Below, one piece after another: positions 6,305-14,386 of a stretch of DNA of 52,892 bases; the first letter of the stretch is position 1; every line of letters begins with the position of its first letter. The stretch lies in IMG/VR virus record IMGVR_UViG_3300003937_000378, positions 1 to 52,892 of that record; one strand, given 5' to 3'. Origin of the DNA: a virus. Under the pieces are notes generated by a model. It made no database searches, was not told the DNA's origin, and saw only the letters and a list, made by a program, of their open reading frames with translations. The translations under genes and the position numbers were made by a program.

Positions 6305-7345
6305 CTACTCAGCACTAGGCTCTGATGCGTCGGCTGGCACACCACTTCCCGCCTGCGCTCCATTGCGTCCTGGGCGAACTCGAACGCGCGTACCACCTGC
6401 CCCTGGATTCCCGGCGTCCACTGGCTCTCCACGGCTCGGTTCGGAGCTTGGGGCTGCGCTTGGGTCTGCGTTTGCAGCTGGAATGTCGGATTCATGGGAC
6501 GTACCTTCGTGGGAATTGGGAAGAACCGGGAAATCGATGAATCGGGGTTGCTGGTGCTCGCTGGGGTATTGCAGCATCCCCCAAGCAAACTGAACGAGAG
6601 CGTTTTCCGCAGCGGTCAGCGGGGACACCCTCTTGAAGAGGTTCGAAGCTTCTTTTCGGTCAATGACGAAGCTATGAGACGGGTAGTCATTGATCAGTGA
6701 TTTTAAGGCGTCATCCTTAAGGTTCTGCGAATAGCTATCCAGCCGCCCGCCGTACTCAAAGGCGATTCGAGTAGCACGCTGGAGCTCTCCGAGCCGCAGG
6801 GGATCCACCTGGTTCAGGAGCGGCGCAGCCATGGCAGCACCAATGTGGGCAGCCATTTCCGCAGCCAGCTTGGTCGATAGCCCCATCCGCCTGGCTTCGC
6901 CCAGCATCTGGTGGTACCCCCACCGCACATGCTGTCCTACGACACCAAGGGCTTCTGTGATGTCCAGCCCAGAACTGCGCTCCTGCAGCTCGGTTCCCTT
7001 GAACACCTGGACGTCGAGAGGGCCCAACTCGCCCCGGTCGCCAATACCGAGCTCATTGGCAGCAATCGCGATCAAGGTGCCGGCACTCTTGCACCAGCTC
7101 GGGACTGCTACCCGGAGCCCATCCTTGTAATGATGACGGAGACAGCGAGCGATGCGGTATCCACCGTCCGGGTCGCCACCGAAGGTGCTCAGAACGACAG
7201 TAGCCCGCGGCTTGAGCGGCCGGCTCGCAAGCAAGTCGCTGAGCTGTGAGTGCAGCTCCCGCGTGATCGGGCTTGCGATAACAATGTAGTCGCGCCCCGG
7301 ATCTTCGCCCGAAAGCATGTCCAAAACCTCTGCGTACGTTGACAC
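6305..7345 (-). CDS. SDH-type Clp-fold serine protease (SppA/ClpP superfamily)
   Basis: A 346-residue protein of the serine dehydrogenase proteinase type. Residues 47-66 hold the STFGGDPDGG oxyanion loop, 82-95 hold PSWCKSAGTLIAIA with the probable nucleophile S87, and DRGELGPLD lies at 103-111. The C-terminal 70 residues are a Pro/Gly/Ala-rich tail. There is no signal peptide, so it should be cytoplasmic. The start is GTG at 7345 behind a GGGGGAAGG purine run. ATG at 7318 is an alternative. It is a single-gene unit with its own terminator between the integrase and an SOS cassette, the usual place for cargo genes. Related proteins occur in defence contexts, so a role in phage exclusion is possible but unproved. 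Confidence 0.75.
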   Translation of the reverse strand: MSTYAEVLDMLSGEDPGRDYIVIASPITRELHSQLSDLLASRPLKPRATVVLSTFGGDPDGGYRIARCLRHHYKDGLRVAVPSWCKSAGTLIAIAANELGIGDRGELGPLDVQVFKGTELQERSSGLDITEALGVVGQHVRWGYHQMLGEARRMGLSTKLAAEMAAHIGAAMAAPLLNQVDPLRLGELQRATRIAFEYGGRLDSYSQNLKDDALKSLINDYPSHSFVIDRKEASNLFKRVSPLTAAENALVQFAWGMLQYPSEHQQPRFIDFPVLPNSHEGTSHESDIPAANADPSAAPSSEPSRGEPVDAGNPGAGGTRVRVRPGRNGAQAGSGVPADASEPSAE

Positions 7346-7540
7346 CCTTCCCCCTATGAACGCCGTCCTGGCCGGCGAATCTTACACCGCGTTCCACACT
7401 TTCCAGATATCCCCCCATTCTCACGCCCTGAGAAATTCTGAACGAGATTCCATCCATTAAGGATTGGGAGGCCTCCACTAGAGGTCATGCAACTGGCGTG
7501 CCACGCGGGAAGCGCCAAATTTATGCCTCACCTCCATGAG

Positions 7541-7555
7541 TTAGTAATTGTACTA
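7541..7555 (+). promoter_or_regulatory. LexA box of the umuDC operon
   Basis: The sequence is TTAG at 7541-7544, six bases, then TACTA at 7551-7555, a perfect match to the TTAG-N6-TACTA LexA site reported for Xanthomonas and Xylella. It lies just upstream of umuD, so the cassette should be induced by DNA damage through the host LexA protein. Confidence 0.85.
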
Positions 7556-7605
7556 ATATGCGTGCCGTCTCGACTCGTGAGACAAGCCGCTCCCAGAGTA
7601 CGCCC

Positions 7606-8088
7606 ATGCAGTCCCTCCCCCTTCCCCACACCTTGGCGCAGCCCATCGGCCCGGCGCTGATCGACGGCCCGGCGCAGTTCGTGCCCTTGGCAGCAGCGCG
7701 CGCGCGGCTGGGCTTCCCGTCGCCGGCCGACGACTTCATGGATGAAGCGATCGACCTGCACCGCCTGCTGGTGCGCAACCCGGCCGCCACGTTCCTGTAC
7801 CGGGCCGATGGCTGGTCCATGAGCGGCGCCGGCGTCAGCGATGGGGACATCCTGGTGGTGGACCGGTCGGTGACGCCGCTGGCCGGTGACCTGGTCATCG
7901 CCATCTGGGATGGAAACCAGCCCACCTGCAAGGTGCTGCAGCTGTTCGAGAACCACATGGAGCTGCACTCGGCCAACCCAGACTTCCCGCCCATCGTGCT
8001 CGAGCAGGCCATCGAGGTTGAGGTGTTCGCTGTGGTGGGGGTCGTCCGCCAGATCAAGCGCCGGGGCGGCCATGTTCGGGCTCGTTGA
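7606..8088 (+). CDS. umuD: UmuD-like subunit of DNA polymerase V (S24 autoprotease)
   Basis: From ATG 7606 the protein has 160 residues (E. coli UmuD has 139). GFPSP at 36-40 marks the self-cleavage point, here L35-G36 rather than the usual Cys/Ala-Gly. The dyad is S71 in WSMSG and K109 in CKVLQL. The residue before the serine pair is Trp where relatives have Asp (GDSM). An ATG at 7558 would start only two bases after the LexA box, so it is less likely. After RecA-promoted cleavage UmuD' pairs with UmuC to make the translesion polymerase. It overlaps umuC by 17 bases. Confidence 0.9.
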   Translation: MQSLPLPHTLAQPIGPALIDGPAQFVPLAAARARLGFPSPADDFMDEAIDLHRLLVRNPAATFLYRADGWSMSGAGVSDGDILVVDRSVTPLAGDLVIAIWDGNQPTCKVLQLFENHMELHSANPDFPPIVLEQAIEVEVFAVVGVVRQIKRRGGHVRAR

Positions 8089-9322
8089 TGGGAACAACTT
8101 CTATGCCAGCTGTGAGCGGGTGTTTCAGCCGGCGCTGCGCGGCGTGCCGCTGGTGGTGCTGAGCAACAACGACGGCTGCGCGATCGCGCGCTCGGCGGAG
8201 GCCAAGGCCCTGGGCATCAAGATGGGCCAGCCGGCCCACGAGCTGAAACACCTGGTGCGTCGCCACGGTCTGCAGATGCGCTCGGCGAACTTTGGCCTGT
8301 ACGGCGACATGAGCGCTCGCGTCGTGACCATCCTGCGAGAAGCCGCGCCCCGGGTGGAGGTCTACAGCATCGATGAAAGCTTCATCGATCTGGAGGGCGT
8401 GCGGGACCGCGAGCGGTTCGCCCGGGATCTGCGGCAGCGCGTGCACCGATGGACCGGCATACCCAACTGCATCGGCATCGGGCCGACAAAGACGCTGGCC
8501 AAGCTGGCCAACAAGGTGGCCAAGACCGCCGACGGCGTGATCGACCTTGGGGACGCCGCCTACAGAGCCTCGGTGCTGCAGACCTTCCCCGTTGGTGATC
8601 TGTGGGGCGTTGGCCGCCGGCTGGCACCGCGGCTGGAAGCCATGGGCATCAGCACGGCGGCTGCTCTGCGCGACGCGCCGGCGGACGACATCCTGGCCAT
8701 CTTCGGGGTGACGCTCGCGCGCACCCAGCGCGAACTGCAAGGCCACTCCTGCATGGAGCTGGAAGAGGTGGAGCCGGACCGGCAGCAGATCATGGTCAGC
8801 CGATCATTCGCTGACCGAGTCGAGGACCACGAAGCCGTTGCCCAGGCGCTGGCCACCTTCGCCGTGCGCGCCTGCGAGAAGCTGCGTGCCCGGGGCCTGG
8901 TCACCGCCGGCGTGTGGGTGTTCGCCCATTCGGACGTATTCCGGCCGGAGCTGCGGCAGCACAACGCCAGCAGGACCGTGGGCCTGCCCGCGTCGACCGC
9001 AGACACCACCGTGGTGCTGGGCGTCGTGCGCAAGCTGCTACGCGGCCTGCTCCGCGACGGCATTGGATACAAGAAGGCCGGGGTGGCGCTGCTGGACCTG
9101 GCCCGGCCAGATGAGCTTCAGGAGGATCTGTTCGGGCCGACGGTGGTCGGCAACGAGAGGCTGATGGCCACCATGGACCGGATCAACCAAAAATTCGGCC
9201 GCGGCACGGCCGGCCTTGGCGCATCGGGTTGGCAGGCGCGGCCAGCGTGGGGCATGCGGCAGCACATGCTGTCGCCGAACTACACGACCTCCGTGCACGA
9301 GATCCCGCCGGCGCGATGCTGA
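8072..9322 (+). CDS. umuC: UmuC-like Y-family DNA polymerase
   Basis: From ATG 8072 it encodes 416 residues, close to the 422 of E. coli UmuC. The Y-family signatures are present: MFGLVDGNNFYASCERVF with D6, and VYSIDESF with catalytic D101/E102. They are followed by the helix-hairpin-helix region (near 110-170), a little-finger domain and the DUF4113-like tail after about 350. It forms Pol V with UmuD' and copies past lesions, raising mutation after damage. It is translationally coupled to umuD and controlled by the LexA box. Prophage umuDC copies are known SOS mutagenesis cargo. Confidence 0.93.
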   Translation: MFGLVDGNNFYASCERVFQPALRGVPLVVLSNNDGCAIARSAEAKALGIKMGQPAHELKHLVRRHGLQMRSANFGLYGDMSARVVTILREAAPRVEVYSIDESFIDLEGVRDRERFARDLRQRVHRWTGIPNCIGIGPTKTLAKLANKVAKTADGVIDLGDAAYRASVLQTFPVGDLWGVGRRLAPRLEAMGISTAAALRDAPADDILAIFGVTLARTQRELQGHSCMELEEVEPDRQQIMVSRSFADRVEDHEAVAQALATFAVRACEKLRARGLVTAGVWVFAHSDVFRPELRQHNASRTVGLPASTADTTVVLGVVRKLLRGLLRDGIGYKKAGVALLDLARPDELQEDLFGPTVVGNERLMATMDRINQKFGRGTAGLGASGWQARPAWGMRQHMLSPNYTTSVHEIPPARC

Positions 9323-9327
9323 TGCGC

Positions 9328-9382
9328 GGGCCAAAGGCCCGTGCCTGGCGGGAACCTGCGGCCGCCAGAAGGCGGCCGCAGG
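9328..9382. terminator. Bidirectional terminator hairpins between umuC and the KilAC-like gene
   Basis: Two hairpins lie between the convergent stops. GGGCC-AAA-GGCCC is at 9328-9340. A perfect 12-bp stem with arms 9355-9366 and 9371-9382 closes an AGAA loop. There is no T run on either strand, so it may work as an attenuating hairpin or an mRNA stabiliser. Confidence 0.6.
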
Positions 9383-9390
9383 GGTGTGGA

Positions 9391-9825
9391 TCAGGCCGGG
9401 TCGTCCAGGTGATCCAGCACGCTCTCCTTCCACTTCAGCTGCTGCACGTCGGTGCCAGCGAGCTGCTTCTTGTGGACCTGCAGCAGCACGCTGAAGGCCT
9501 TGCCGGCCTCAGTGGGGCACCACAGCCCATCACGCTTCTCCTGAAGGCCATGCTCCACCAGCAGGCGGTTGAACTTCTGGGGAGACAAACCCATGCGCCG
9601 ACCGAGGTCGGTGGGCGTGAAGAAGCGGATGCCGTCCACGTGGACCGCTACCGGCCCAGCCGACAGTGCGCCGGGCAGAGGCGGGGGCGGCACCTGGTTG
9701 GCCGCAGCCAACAGGGTAGCCAGAGGAACCTGGGAGGCCTCACTCAAATGGGACAGTGAAACCTGTTCCAATTTCGTAAATTCCGAAATTGATAAACCGC
9801 TCGTAACTTCATGTTTCTTAAACAT
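9391..9825 (-). CDS. KilAC/ANT-type phage DNA-binding protein
   Basis: The ATG at 9825 was chosen because AGGAAG lies 7 bases before it, giving 144 residues. The C-terminal half (HVDGIRFFTPTDLGRRMGLS, then KFNRLLVEHGLQEKRDGLWCPTEAGKAFSV) matches the KilAC (ANT) domain found at the C-terminus of phage antirepressors. The N-terminal half is a helical leader with a Pro run. The gene is preceded by two near-identical palindromes (9878-9887 and 9908-9920), which suggests autoregulation. It may antagonise the prophage repressor or regulate the cargo block. The exact role is inferred. Confidence 0.6.
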   Translation of the reverse strand: MFKKHEVTSGLSISEFTKLEQVSLSHLSEASQVPLATLLAAANQVPPPPLPGALSAGPVAVHVDGIRFFTPTDLGRRMGLSPQKFNRLLVEHGLQEKRDGLWCPTEAGKAFSVLLQVHKKQLAGTDVQQLKWKESVLDHLDDPA

Positions 9826-9866
9826 TTTCACGCTTCCTGTAGGTAGGAGCATGAACCATCGGGAGG

Positions 9867-9920
9867 TTGACCTTATACGCCTAGGCGATAAGATCAACTC
9901 CGTTCTAATCGCCTAGCGAT
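9867..9920 (+). promoter_or_regulatory. Promoter overlapped by twin CGCCTAG(G)CG operators
   Basis: On the plus strand TTGACC (9867-9872) is followed after 16 bases by TAAGAT (9889-9894). The palindrome CGCCTAGGCG (9878-9887) fills the spacer, and a second copy, ATCGCCTAGCGAT, is at 9908-9920, about 32 bases on and close to three turns. The site also covers the upstream region of the minus-strand KilAC-like gene, so one regulator could control both directions. Confidence 0.55.
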
Positions 9921-10056
9921 TACTCGCGCGGCGGCAGGACGGGAGCATTGATCGATTGGCGTCGATCTCCGCTTCTCCCGATGGCCATGCCATTGGTACA
10001 ACACGTTTAGTTTTGCGCGACCCTGAGGCTGACCTGATAGAAGGCCTCGGGGTTTT
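9901..10056 (+). ncRNA. Candidate small RNA between operator and terminator
   Basis: No open frame of useful length follows the 9867-9894 promoter on the plus strand. About 160 bases downstream a strong terminator ends at 10056. A short non-coding transcript is therefore likely. No known RNA family is recognised, and expression is not shown by sequence alone. Confidence 0.3.
10021..10056 (+). terminator. Rho-independent terminator
   Basis: CCCTGAGGC (10021-10029) pairs with GCCTCGGGG (10044-10052) with one G-U pair, followed by TTTT, GCG and a second TTTT. It ends plus-strand transcription in the intergenic region between the KilAC-like and SRAP genes. Confidence 0.7.
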
Positions 10057-10449
10057 GCGTTTTGTGGGTCAGACCCGTTGAACTAGACCCGTCGAATTGG
10101 GCTACCGACACCACGGGCCTGAAGATAGTGGGGGTGTTGGGGGCCGTCAACGCTAAATGTAGTGAATTCTGGTAATCCCTTGCGCCGCAAGCGTCATGCC
10201 ATCGGCGCCGATCAGAGGTGGTCTAGACCTGCTTGGGAAGGCTGCGCAGTCAAGCCCGATGGGCGTCACATCGGCGGTACAACGTGCTGCGGAAAGGGAA
10301 CAGTGACAGCTTCACACGACACGTAGCCGGCGGCCATGGACGGTGCTGTGGATAACCAGCGGGCAACGGTGCACGCCTGGATCGCATCCGCGCGGTGCTC
10401 GGCAAACAAGTACACGCGTCGCGCACGGCGGCGGGCATACCCTTCGGCC
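10057..10449. other. Intergenic stretch before the SRAP gene
   Basis: Nearly 400 bases without a convincing gene. A repeated AGACCCGT-GAA unit lies near 10071-10096. I see no LexA box, no complete promoter with good spacing and no known RNA. It separates the sRNA terminator from the SRAP gene and may carry the SRAP promoter. Confidence 0.35.
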
Positions 10450-11115
10450 ATGTGCGGCCGCTTCGTCCAGCTTCCCGTTGTCGACTTCGGCCTGCCCGAC
10501 TTGGCGGACCTCGCCCCTGGCTTGGCCGAGATCCAGCCCAGCTTCAACCTGGCCCCCACCCAGCGCGCGGCGGTCATTCTTGACCGCGGCGAAGGCCGGC
10601 AGGTCACCCGTATGGCATGGGGCCTCCTGCCATTCTGGGCGAAGACCAAGGGCATGCAGGGCAAGGCGATCAACGCGCGCATCGAGACGGTAGCCACCAA
10701 GCCCGCATTCCGCACCGCGTTCAAGAATCGCCGCTGCGTCGTCCCCATGGCCGGCTACTACGAGTGGTCGGAAAACCCGGAGGACGGCGGCAAAGACCCG
10801 TGGTTCATCCACGCAGCCGGGCCGCTGCTGGCGGCCGGCCTGTGGGAAGACACCAGCCCGCTGCTGCCCGATGGCAACCTGGGCACCTTCACAATCATCA
10901 CAGGCGACAGCAGCGGCGTCTCGGCGGACATCCACGACCGCATGCCGGTGTGGCTGCAAGCCGGCCAGATTGATGAATGGATGGCCGTAGGGCCAGATAA
11001 CGCAATGGCCATGCTGCTGGCCAGCACGCCCCCGTCTATGGAGGCGTACCGGGTGAGCCGGGCTGTGAACACGGCCGGCAACAACAAGCAACAGCTGCTG
11101 CAAGCTATTTCTTAG
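10450..11115 (+). CDS. SRAP (YedK/HMCES-like) abasic-site DNA-protein crosslinker
   Basis: From ATG 10450 the protein is 221 residues and begins MCGRF, placing the catalytic Cys at position 2 after methionine removal, as in E. coli YedK (222 residues). The other active residues are N75 in NARIET, E105 in YYEW and H162 in DIHDRMP. SRAP proteins crosslink to abasic sites in single-stranded DNA and shield them from cleavage and error-prone copying. It lies near an SOS-controlled umuDC pair, so this cargo block looks dedicated to DNA damage tolerance. The gene converges on the end of the late operon. Confidence 0.95.
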   Translation: MCGRFVQLPVVDFGLPDLADLAPGLAEIQPSFNLAPTQRAAVILDRGEGRQVTRMAWGLLPFWAKTKGMQGKAINARIETVATKPAFRTAFKNRRCVVPMAGYYEWSENPEDGGKDPWFIHAAGPLLAAGLWEDTSPLLPDGNLGTFTIITGDSSGVSADIHDRMPVWLQAGQIDEWMAVGPDNAMAMLLASTPPSMEAYRVSRAVNTAGNNKQQLLQAIS

Positions 11116-11145
11116 AACACCGCTGTCAAGCAGGGCTGAACCAGC

Positions 11146-11868
11146 TCAGATCTCAATGCCGCCTGCAGCAAGTGATTCCTTCGCGGATGCGTAGATGGTG
11201 TCCATCTGCTGGGTAGAAAGCGCACCGCTGATGAATGCCACCAATGCGCCCTCCACCGGTGCCGCGTAGAGCGCATGGCCCAAAACGCGAATGGATCCGG
11301 CGACCGCCGGTGGTGCACCAGGAAGATCAGCAGCCACCTCAGTACCAGTTCTTGGCCTGTACATCCTCGCTTTCAGACCTGCGGTATCGACCACTCCGAA
11401 CAACGCCTCAAACCGGTCTCCACCTTCGGCGGGAATCGTCGCATAGTGCGAACCGCCAATACGCATGGCGGTCGCCAGCGTGCCATTTGCGCGGTACATC
11501 CCGAAGCTCGCGTTGGCAGAATCAGCACTACCGCCCAGCCACTGGTATGGAGCGGCGCCTGCGCCGGCAACCTGGCGGGATACCACCAGCATGGTCATTG
11601 GGCCGGTGGGCATTGGTCGACTCGGAACCGCGAGGTGCTTTCCGGCAGCCAGCGCGGATGCGAAACCGTAAACCACATCTGCCCCGCTGTCGGCACTGAC
11701 CAAGGCGGCCCATTCACCCTGACGCGGCATCGCAGATTTCACCTCTGAAACTTTGAGACGATACTCAGCAAGCAGCCCGTCCGGGTATGAAATGAGCGGC
11801 TCCAGGTCAAGCACCAACGAATCGCTGAATGCCGCCGGTGCTGCGTAACGGCGAATGATCGCAACCAT
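11146..11868 (-). CDS. Last gene of the late operon, probable tail spike accessory protein (240 aa)
   Basis: The ATG at 11868 follows GGAGAG by 4 bases. A TTG at 11880 would add four residues. The protein is beta-rich with a lectin-like feel: SLVLDLEPLI near the start, a central SFGMYRANGTLATAMRIGG stretch, and a C-terminal segment on display of an object (APVEGALVAFISGALSTQQMD) like those of concanavalin-fold tail proteins. It follows the spike gene with a 12-base gap and ends the late operon, the normal place for receptor-binding or chaperone proteins. No catalytic motif is seen. The assignment is by position. Confidence 0.55.
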   Translation of the reverse strand: MVAIIRRYAAPAAFSDSLVLDLEPLISYPDGLLAEYRLKVSEVKSAMPRQGEWAALVSADSGADVVYGFASALAAGKHLAVPSRPMPTGPMTMLVVSRQVAGAGAAPYQWLGGSADSANASFGMYRANGTLATAMRIGGSHYATIPAEGGDRFEALFGVVDTAGLKARMYRPRTGTEVAADLPGAPPAVAGSIRVLGHALYAAPVEGALVAFISGALSTQQMDTIYASAKESLAAGGIEI

Positions 11869-11880
11869 CTTTCTCTCCAA

Positions 11881-13344
11881 TTAGCCGATTTCTTTCTGGA
11901 AGATGCCGTCTTCCAGGACGTTGTTCCAAAGCACGTCGTTGTCGTGACTTACACCAGGCACGATGGTGAGGTTGCAGAACCCACCAGCCGCACGAAGTGA
12001 GTCACGCAGGATCGGGTAGTTCAAGTCTCCGCCGAAGTCGACGGAATAGGTCGAATCCCCGCTACCTGCATAAAGGTGCATCCGTGGGAAGCCGAACTTT
12101 CGATTCGGCACCCCTTCGGAAATGCCCATGTTGAACCAGTCATACCCTGAGAAGAACTCTGCAGCGCGAGAGTCATCCGTGCCGTCCGCTGCCATTCCAA
12201 AGGCGCTGCGAATTGCACCCCGCCTTGCTGGAGCGTTGGCAAAGATGTAATTCAGAGACGGTACTGGCCCAATGCCCAGGCAAAGACGAATAGGAAATGG
12301 TTTGTAGTAGGCCAACTGCCCCATAACCAGACCACCCATGGAATCTCCGGCCAATACGACCGACGGGTGAAACTTGTAGCGCTCCATCAAATACTGGTAA
12401 AGAGCGACAACGCGGTTCCTTGAAACATCATTTCCCCAGCCAGTCGTGCCTCCCTCCTGCAGACTGATGCAAGCGTATGAAACGCGGTTTGCGCGCGCCC
12501 ATTCTTTGAAGGCGTTGTTAGGGGCGTAGGTGTAGTTTTTCGTGTTTCCGTGGCAGAGAACAATCAGGGTGTCACGACCAAACCCGTATCCATCGGAGGT
12601 TACGACGCGAGCATTGATTCCACCGACCCGAAAGTCGGAAACGTAGCGGCCGCGCATCGTACCGACATCATCAGATCCATCCTTCCACTTTACGCGCCCG
12701 ACCCGACCAAGCTCATCAATATCGACTTCGATCGCGTCTGCGAAGGCCGTTCCGGATAGATCCATCGCGTACTCATCGTACACCCCCCTGTTGTTCGACC
12801 TGCCCATTATCAGCGCAGAATCATCCCCATCACGGAGAACCCTGTAGCCACCAATCTTTGTACCGATGAATTCGCGAGTTCCATCACGATGAATTGCGAA
12901 CGCAACGTTACCATCGGGATCTTGATCTGCCTCGATGAAGCCACTCCGAATGCTGGCGACCAGCGTTCCTGCAACCTCGGCTACCTCAGCCTTGCCAGCC
13001 TTCAATGCGAGCATGTCGGCTCGCAGAAAATTCCACGAGCTGCCGTCCCAACTGTACTGCCCAGCACCATCGCCGTTGAGGACAAATGCACCCTGACCAA
13101 CATACGTGCCTGTAATTGCCTGCAGCGCACTCAATGTCGATGAGTAGATTGCGCTGGTGGACTGACCAGCTTTAAGTGAATCAATCTCCTCCTGAGTGAT
13201 CCGCGACGGGGGAATATCATTGATGGTGAAAGCGGCAAGGGAATTATCCTGCCGTACCACTCCCACGATCGCATCTGACCGCCCCGCTGGCCGCCTCGGA
13301 AGATCCGCTGCCGGAATGATCTGCCGGCCATCAATCGTCGTCAT
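11881..13344 (-). CDS. Tail spike/fibre with C-terminal alpha/beta-hydrolase (esterase) domain
   Basis: A 487-residue protein in two parts. Residues 1-130 begin MTTIDGRQIIPAADLP, like the virion-binding ends of siphovirus fibres, and contain a GQYSWDGSSWNFLRAD repeat. Residues 245-487 form an alpha/beta hydrolase: LIVLCHGNT with H265-G266, the nucleophile elbow AGDSMGGLV with S335, D430 in YAGSGD, and H467 in GVSHDND. The complete triad suggests an active esterase, most likely removing O-acetyl groups from surface polysaccharide during adsorption. The substrate is inferred. Base composition is lower in GC than the tail genes upstream, consistent with exchange of receptor modules. Confidence 0.75.
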   Translation of the reverse strand: MTTIDGRQIIPAADLPRRPAGRSDAIVGVVRQDNSLAAFTINDIPPSRITQEEIDSLKAGQSTSAIYSSTLSALQAITGTYVGQGAFVLNGDGAGQYSWDGSSWNFLRADMLALKAGKAEVAEVAGTLVASIRSGFIEADQDPDGNVAFAIHRDGTREFIGTKIGGYRVLRDGDDSALIMGRSNNRGVYDEYAMDLSGTAFADAIEVDIDELGRVGRVKWKDGSDDVGTMRGRYVSDFRVGGINARVVTSDGYGFGRDTLIVLCHGNTKNYTYAPNNAFKEWARANRVSYACISLQEGGTTGWGNDVSRNRVVALYQYLMERYKFHPSVVLAGDSMGGLVMGQLAYYKPFPIRLCLGIGPVPSLNYIFANAPARRGAIRSAFGMAADGTDDSRAAEFFSGYDWFNMGISEGVPNRKFGFPRMHLYAGSGDSTYSVDFGGDLNYPILRDSLRAAGGFCNLTIVPGVSHDNDVLWNNVLEDGIFQKEIG

Positions 13345-13352
13345 CGTCTCTC

Positions 13353-13739
13353 CTACAGAACAGCCGAGGCATCGACTGCCCCGGTATCAATGTTGGCCAG
13401 GGCCAATGCCTGGCGGATGCTCACGTCCAGCAAGACCTGGTCCGACCAGACCACCAGCTGCGGCGGCTCCCCGAGAAGTGCCAGCAGCACGTCCCGGGCG
13501 ACTTCGTCGGCCTTGGCCGGCCTGGGGTCGCTGTGCTGGAACTCGCGCTCGATGGCCTTGCCGTCCGTGCCGACCAGTGGCAGCCCCGCATCGGTAACGG
13601 CACGGGCCCAGCCACGGAACAGGATCTGTCCACCCTGCAGAGTCCTGGTGCAGACGACCGCCACCAGGTCTCCGGTGTCCAGCTCGACCACCGTCTGACC
13701 GGCCTCGGCAGCGACCCCGTCTTTCTTCACATAGCTCAT
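13353..13739 (-). CDS. Small tail-tip-associated protein (128 aa)
   Basis: A 128-residue protein beginning MSYVKKDGVAAEAGQTVVELDTG. It overlaps the FN3-like gene upstream by 4 bases and ends 8 bases before the spike gene. The N-terminal half is beta-rich and the C-terminal half helical (ADEVARDVLLALLG). It is unrecognised but lies firmly in the tail operon, perhaps bridging tip and spike. Confidence 0.65.
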   Translation of the reverse strand: MSYVKKDGVAAEAGQTVVELDTGDLVAVVCTRTLQGGQILFRGWARAVTDAGLPLVGTDGKAIEREFQHSDPRPAKADEVARDVLLALLGEPPQLVVWSDQVLLDVSIRQALALANIDTGAVDASAVL

Positions 13740-14386
13740 TGCAACACTTCCTCATATGCGGGATTTCTGACGCCACCGCTTCCGCCGCCGCCGCCGATGC
13801 CGCCACCGCCGCTGCCACTGGAGCCGGCGGCGGGGAACTGGATCTGCAGGGCACTGATGGCGACGTTGCCATTCGCGTTGGCCGACTCGACCACGTTGGT
13901 TGTTACTCGCAGCTGCTTGCTGCCGCCCTGCAGCAGCGGGTCGCTGTAGTACAGGTAAACGGTGACCTTCTGACCTGCCGTGCCGGTCAAGCTGGCGCTG
14001 CTGGCTGCGTAGGAGACCTGCACCGAGCCGATGACCAAGGTGCCTGCGGTCACGCTGATGGTGGCCACCGAAGCGCCTTCGGCATCGCTCGCCGCGGCGA
14101 ACGTCACGGAGGTCGCCATATCCCACATGGACTGCTGGTTGCCGATGTTCGGCAGCGCCGCCGCACCCACACGGTTGGTGTCAGGCACATTCACCGCCAC
14201 GTCGATCCATTCCGAGGATCTCCCGTTGACGCCGATGGATCGCATCTGCAGATCGTAGGGCGTGCCCCGCTGAAGCTCACGAACGACAAACACCTGCCCT
14301 GCCACCTGGCTGCGGTACTGCCAGGCGGTGTCCGGCGCACCCACTTCACGGAACCGAAGCTCATACGACGCGATCGCGACGGTCAC
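13736..14386 (-). CDS. FN3-containing tail tip protein with glycine-rich tail (216 aa)
   Basis: Residues 1-70 read like a fibronectin type III domain (YELRFREVGAPDTAWQYRS, then RGTPYDLQMRSIGVNGRSSEW), the module that follows the J/TipJ body in lambda-like tail tips. Residues 80-180 are a beta-rich domain, and 187-206 are glycine/serine-rich before a short C-terminus. It overlaps the TipJ gene by 4 bases, so the tip protein that is one chain in lambda seems to be split into two genes here. Host-surface contact is the likely role. Confidence 0.7.
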   Translation of the reverse strand: MTVAIASYELRFREVGAPDTAWQYRSQVAGQVFVVRELQRGTPYDLQMRSIGVNGRSSEWIDVAVNVPDTNRVGAAALPNIGNQQSMWDMATSVTFAAASDAEGASVATISVTAGTLVIGSVQVSYAASSASLTGTAGQKVTVYLYYSDPLLQGGSKQLRVTTNVVESANANGNVAISALQIQFPAAGSSGSGGGGIGGGGGSGGVRNPAYEEVLQ

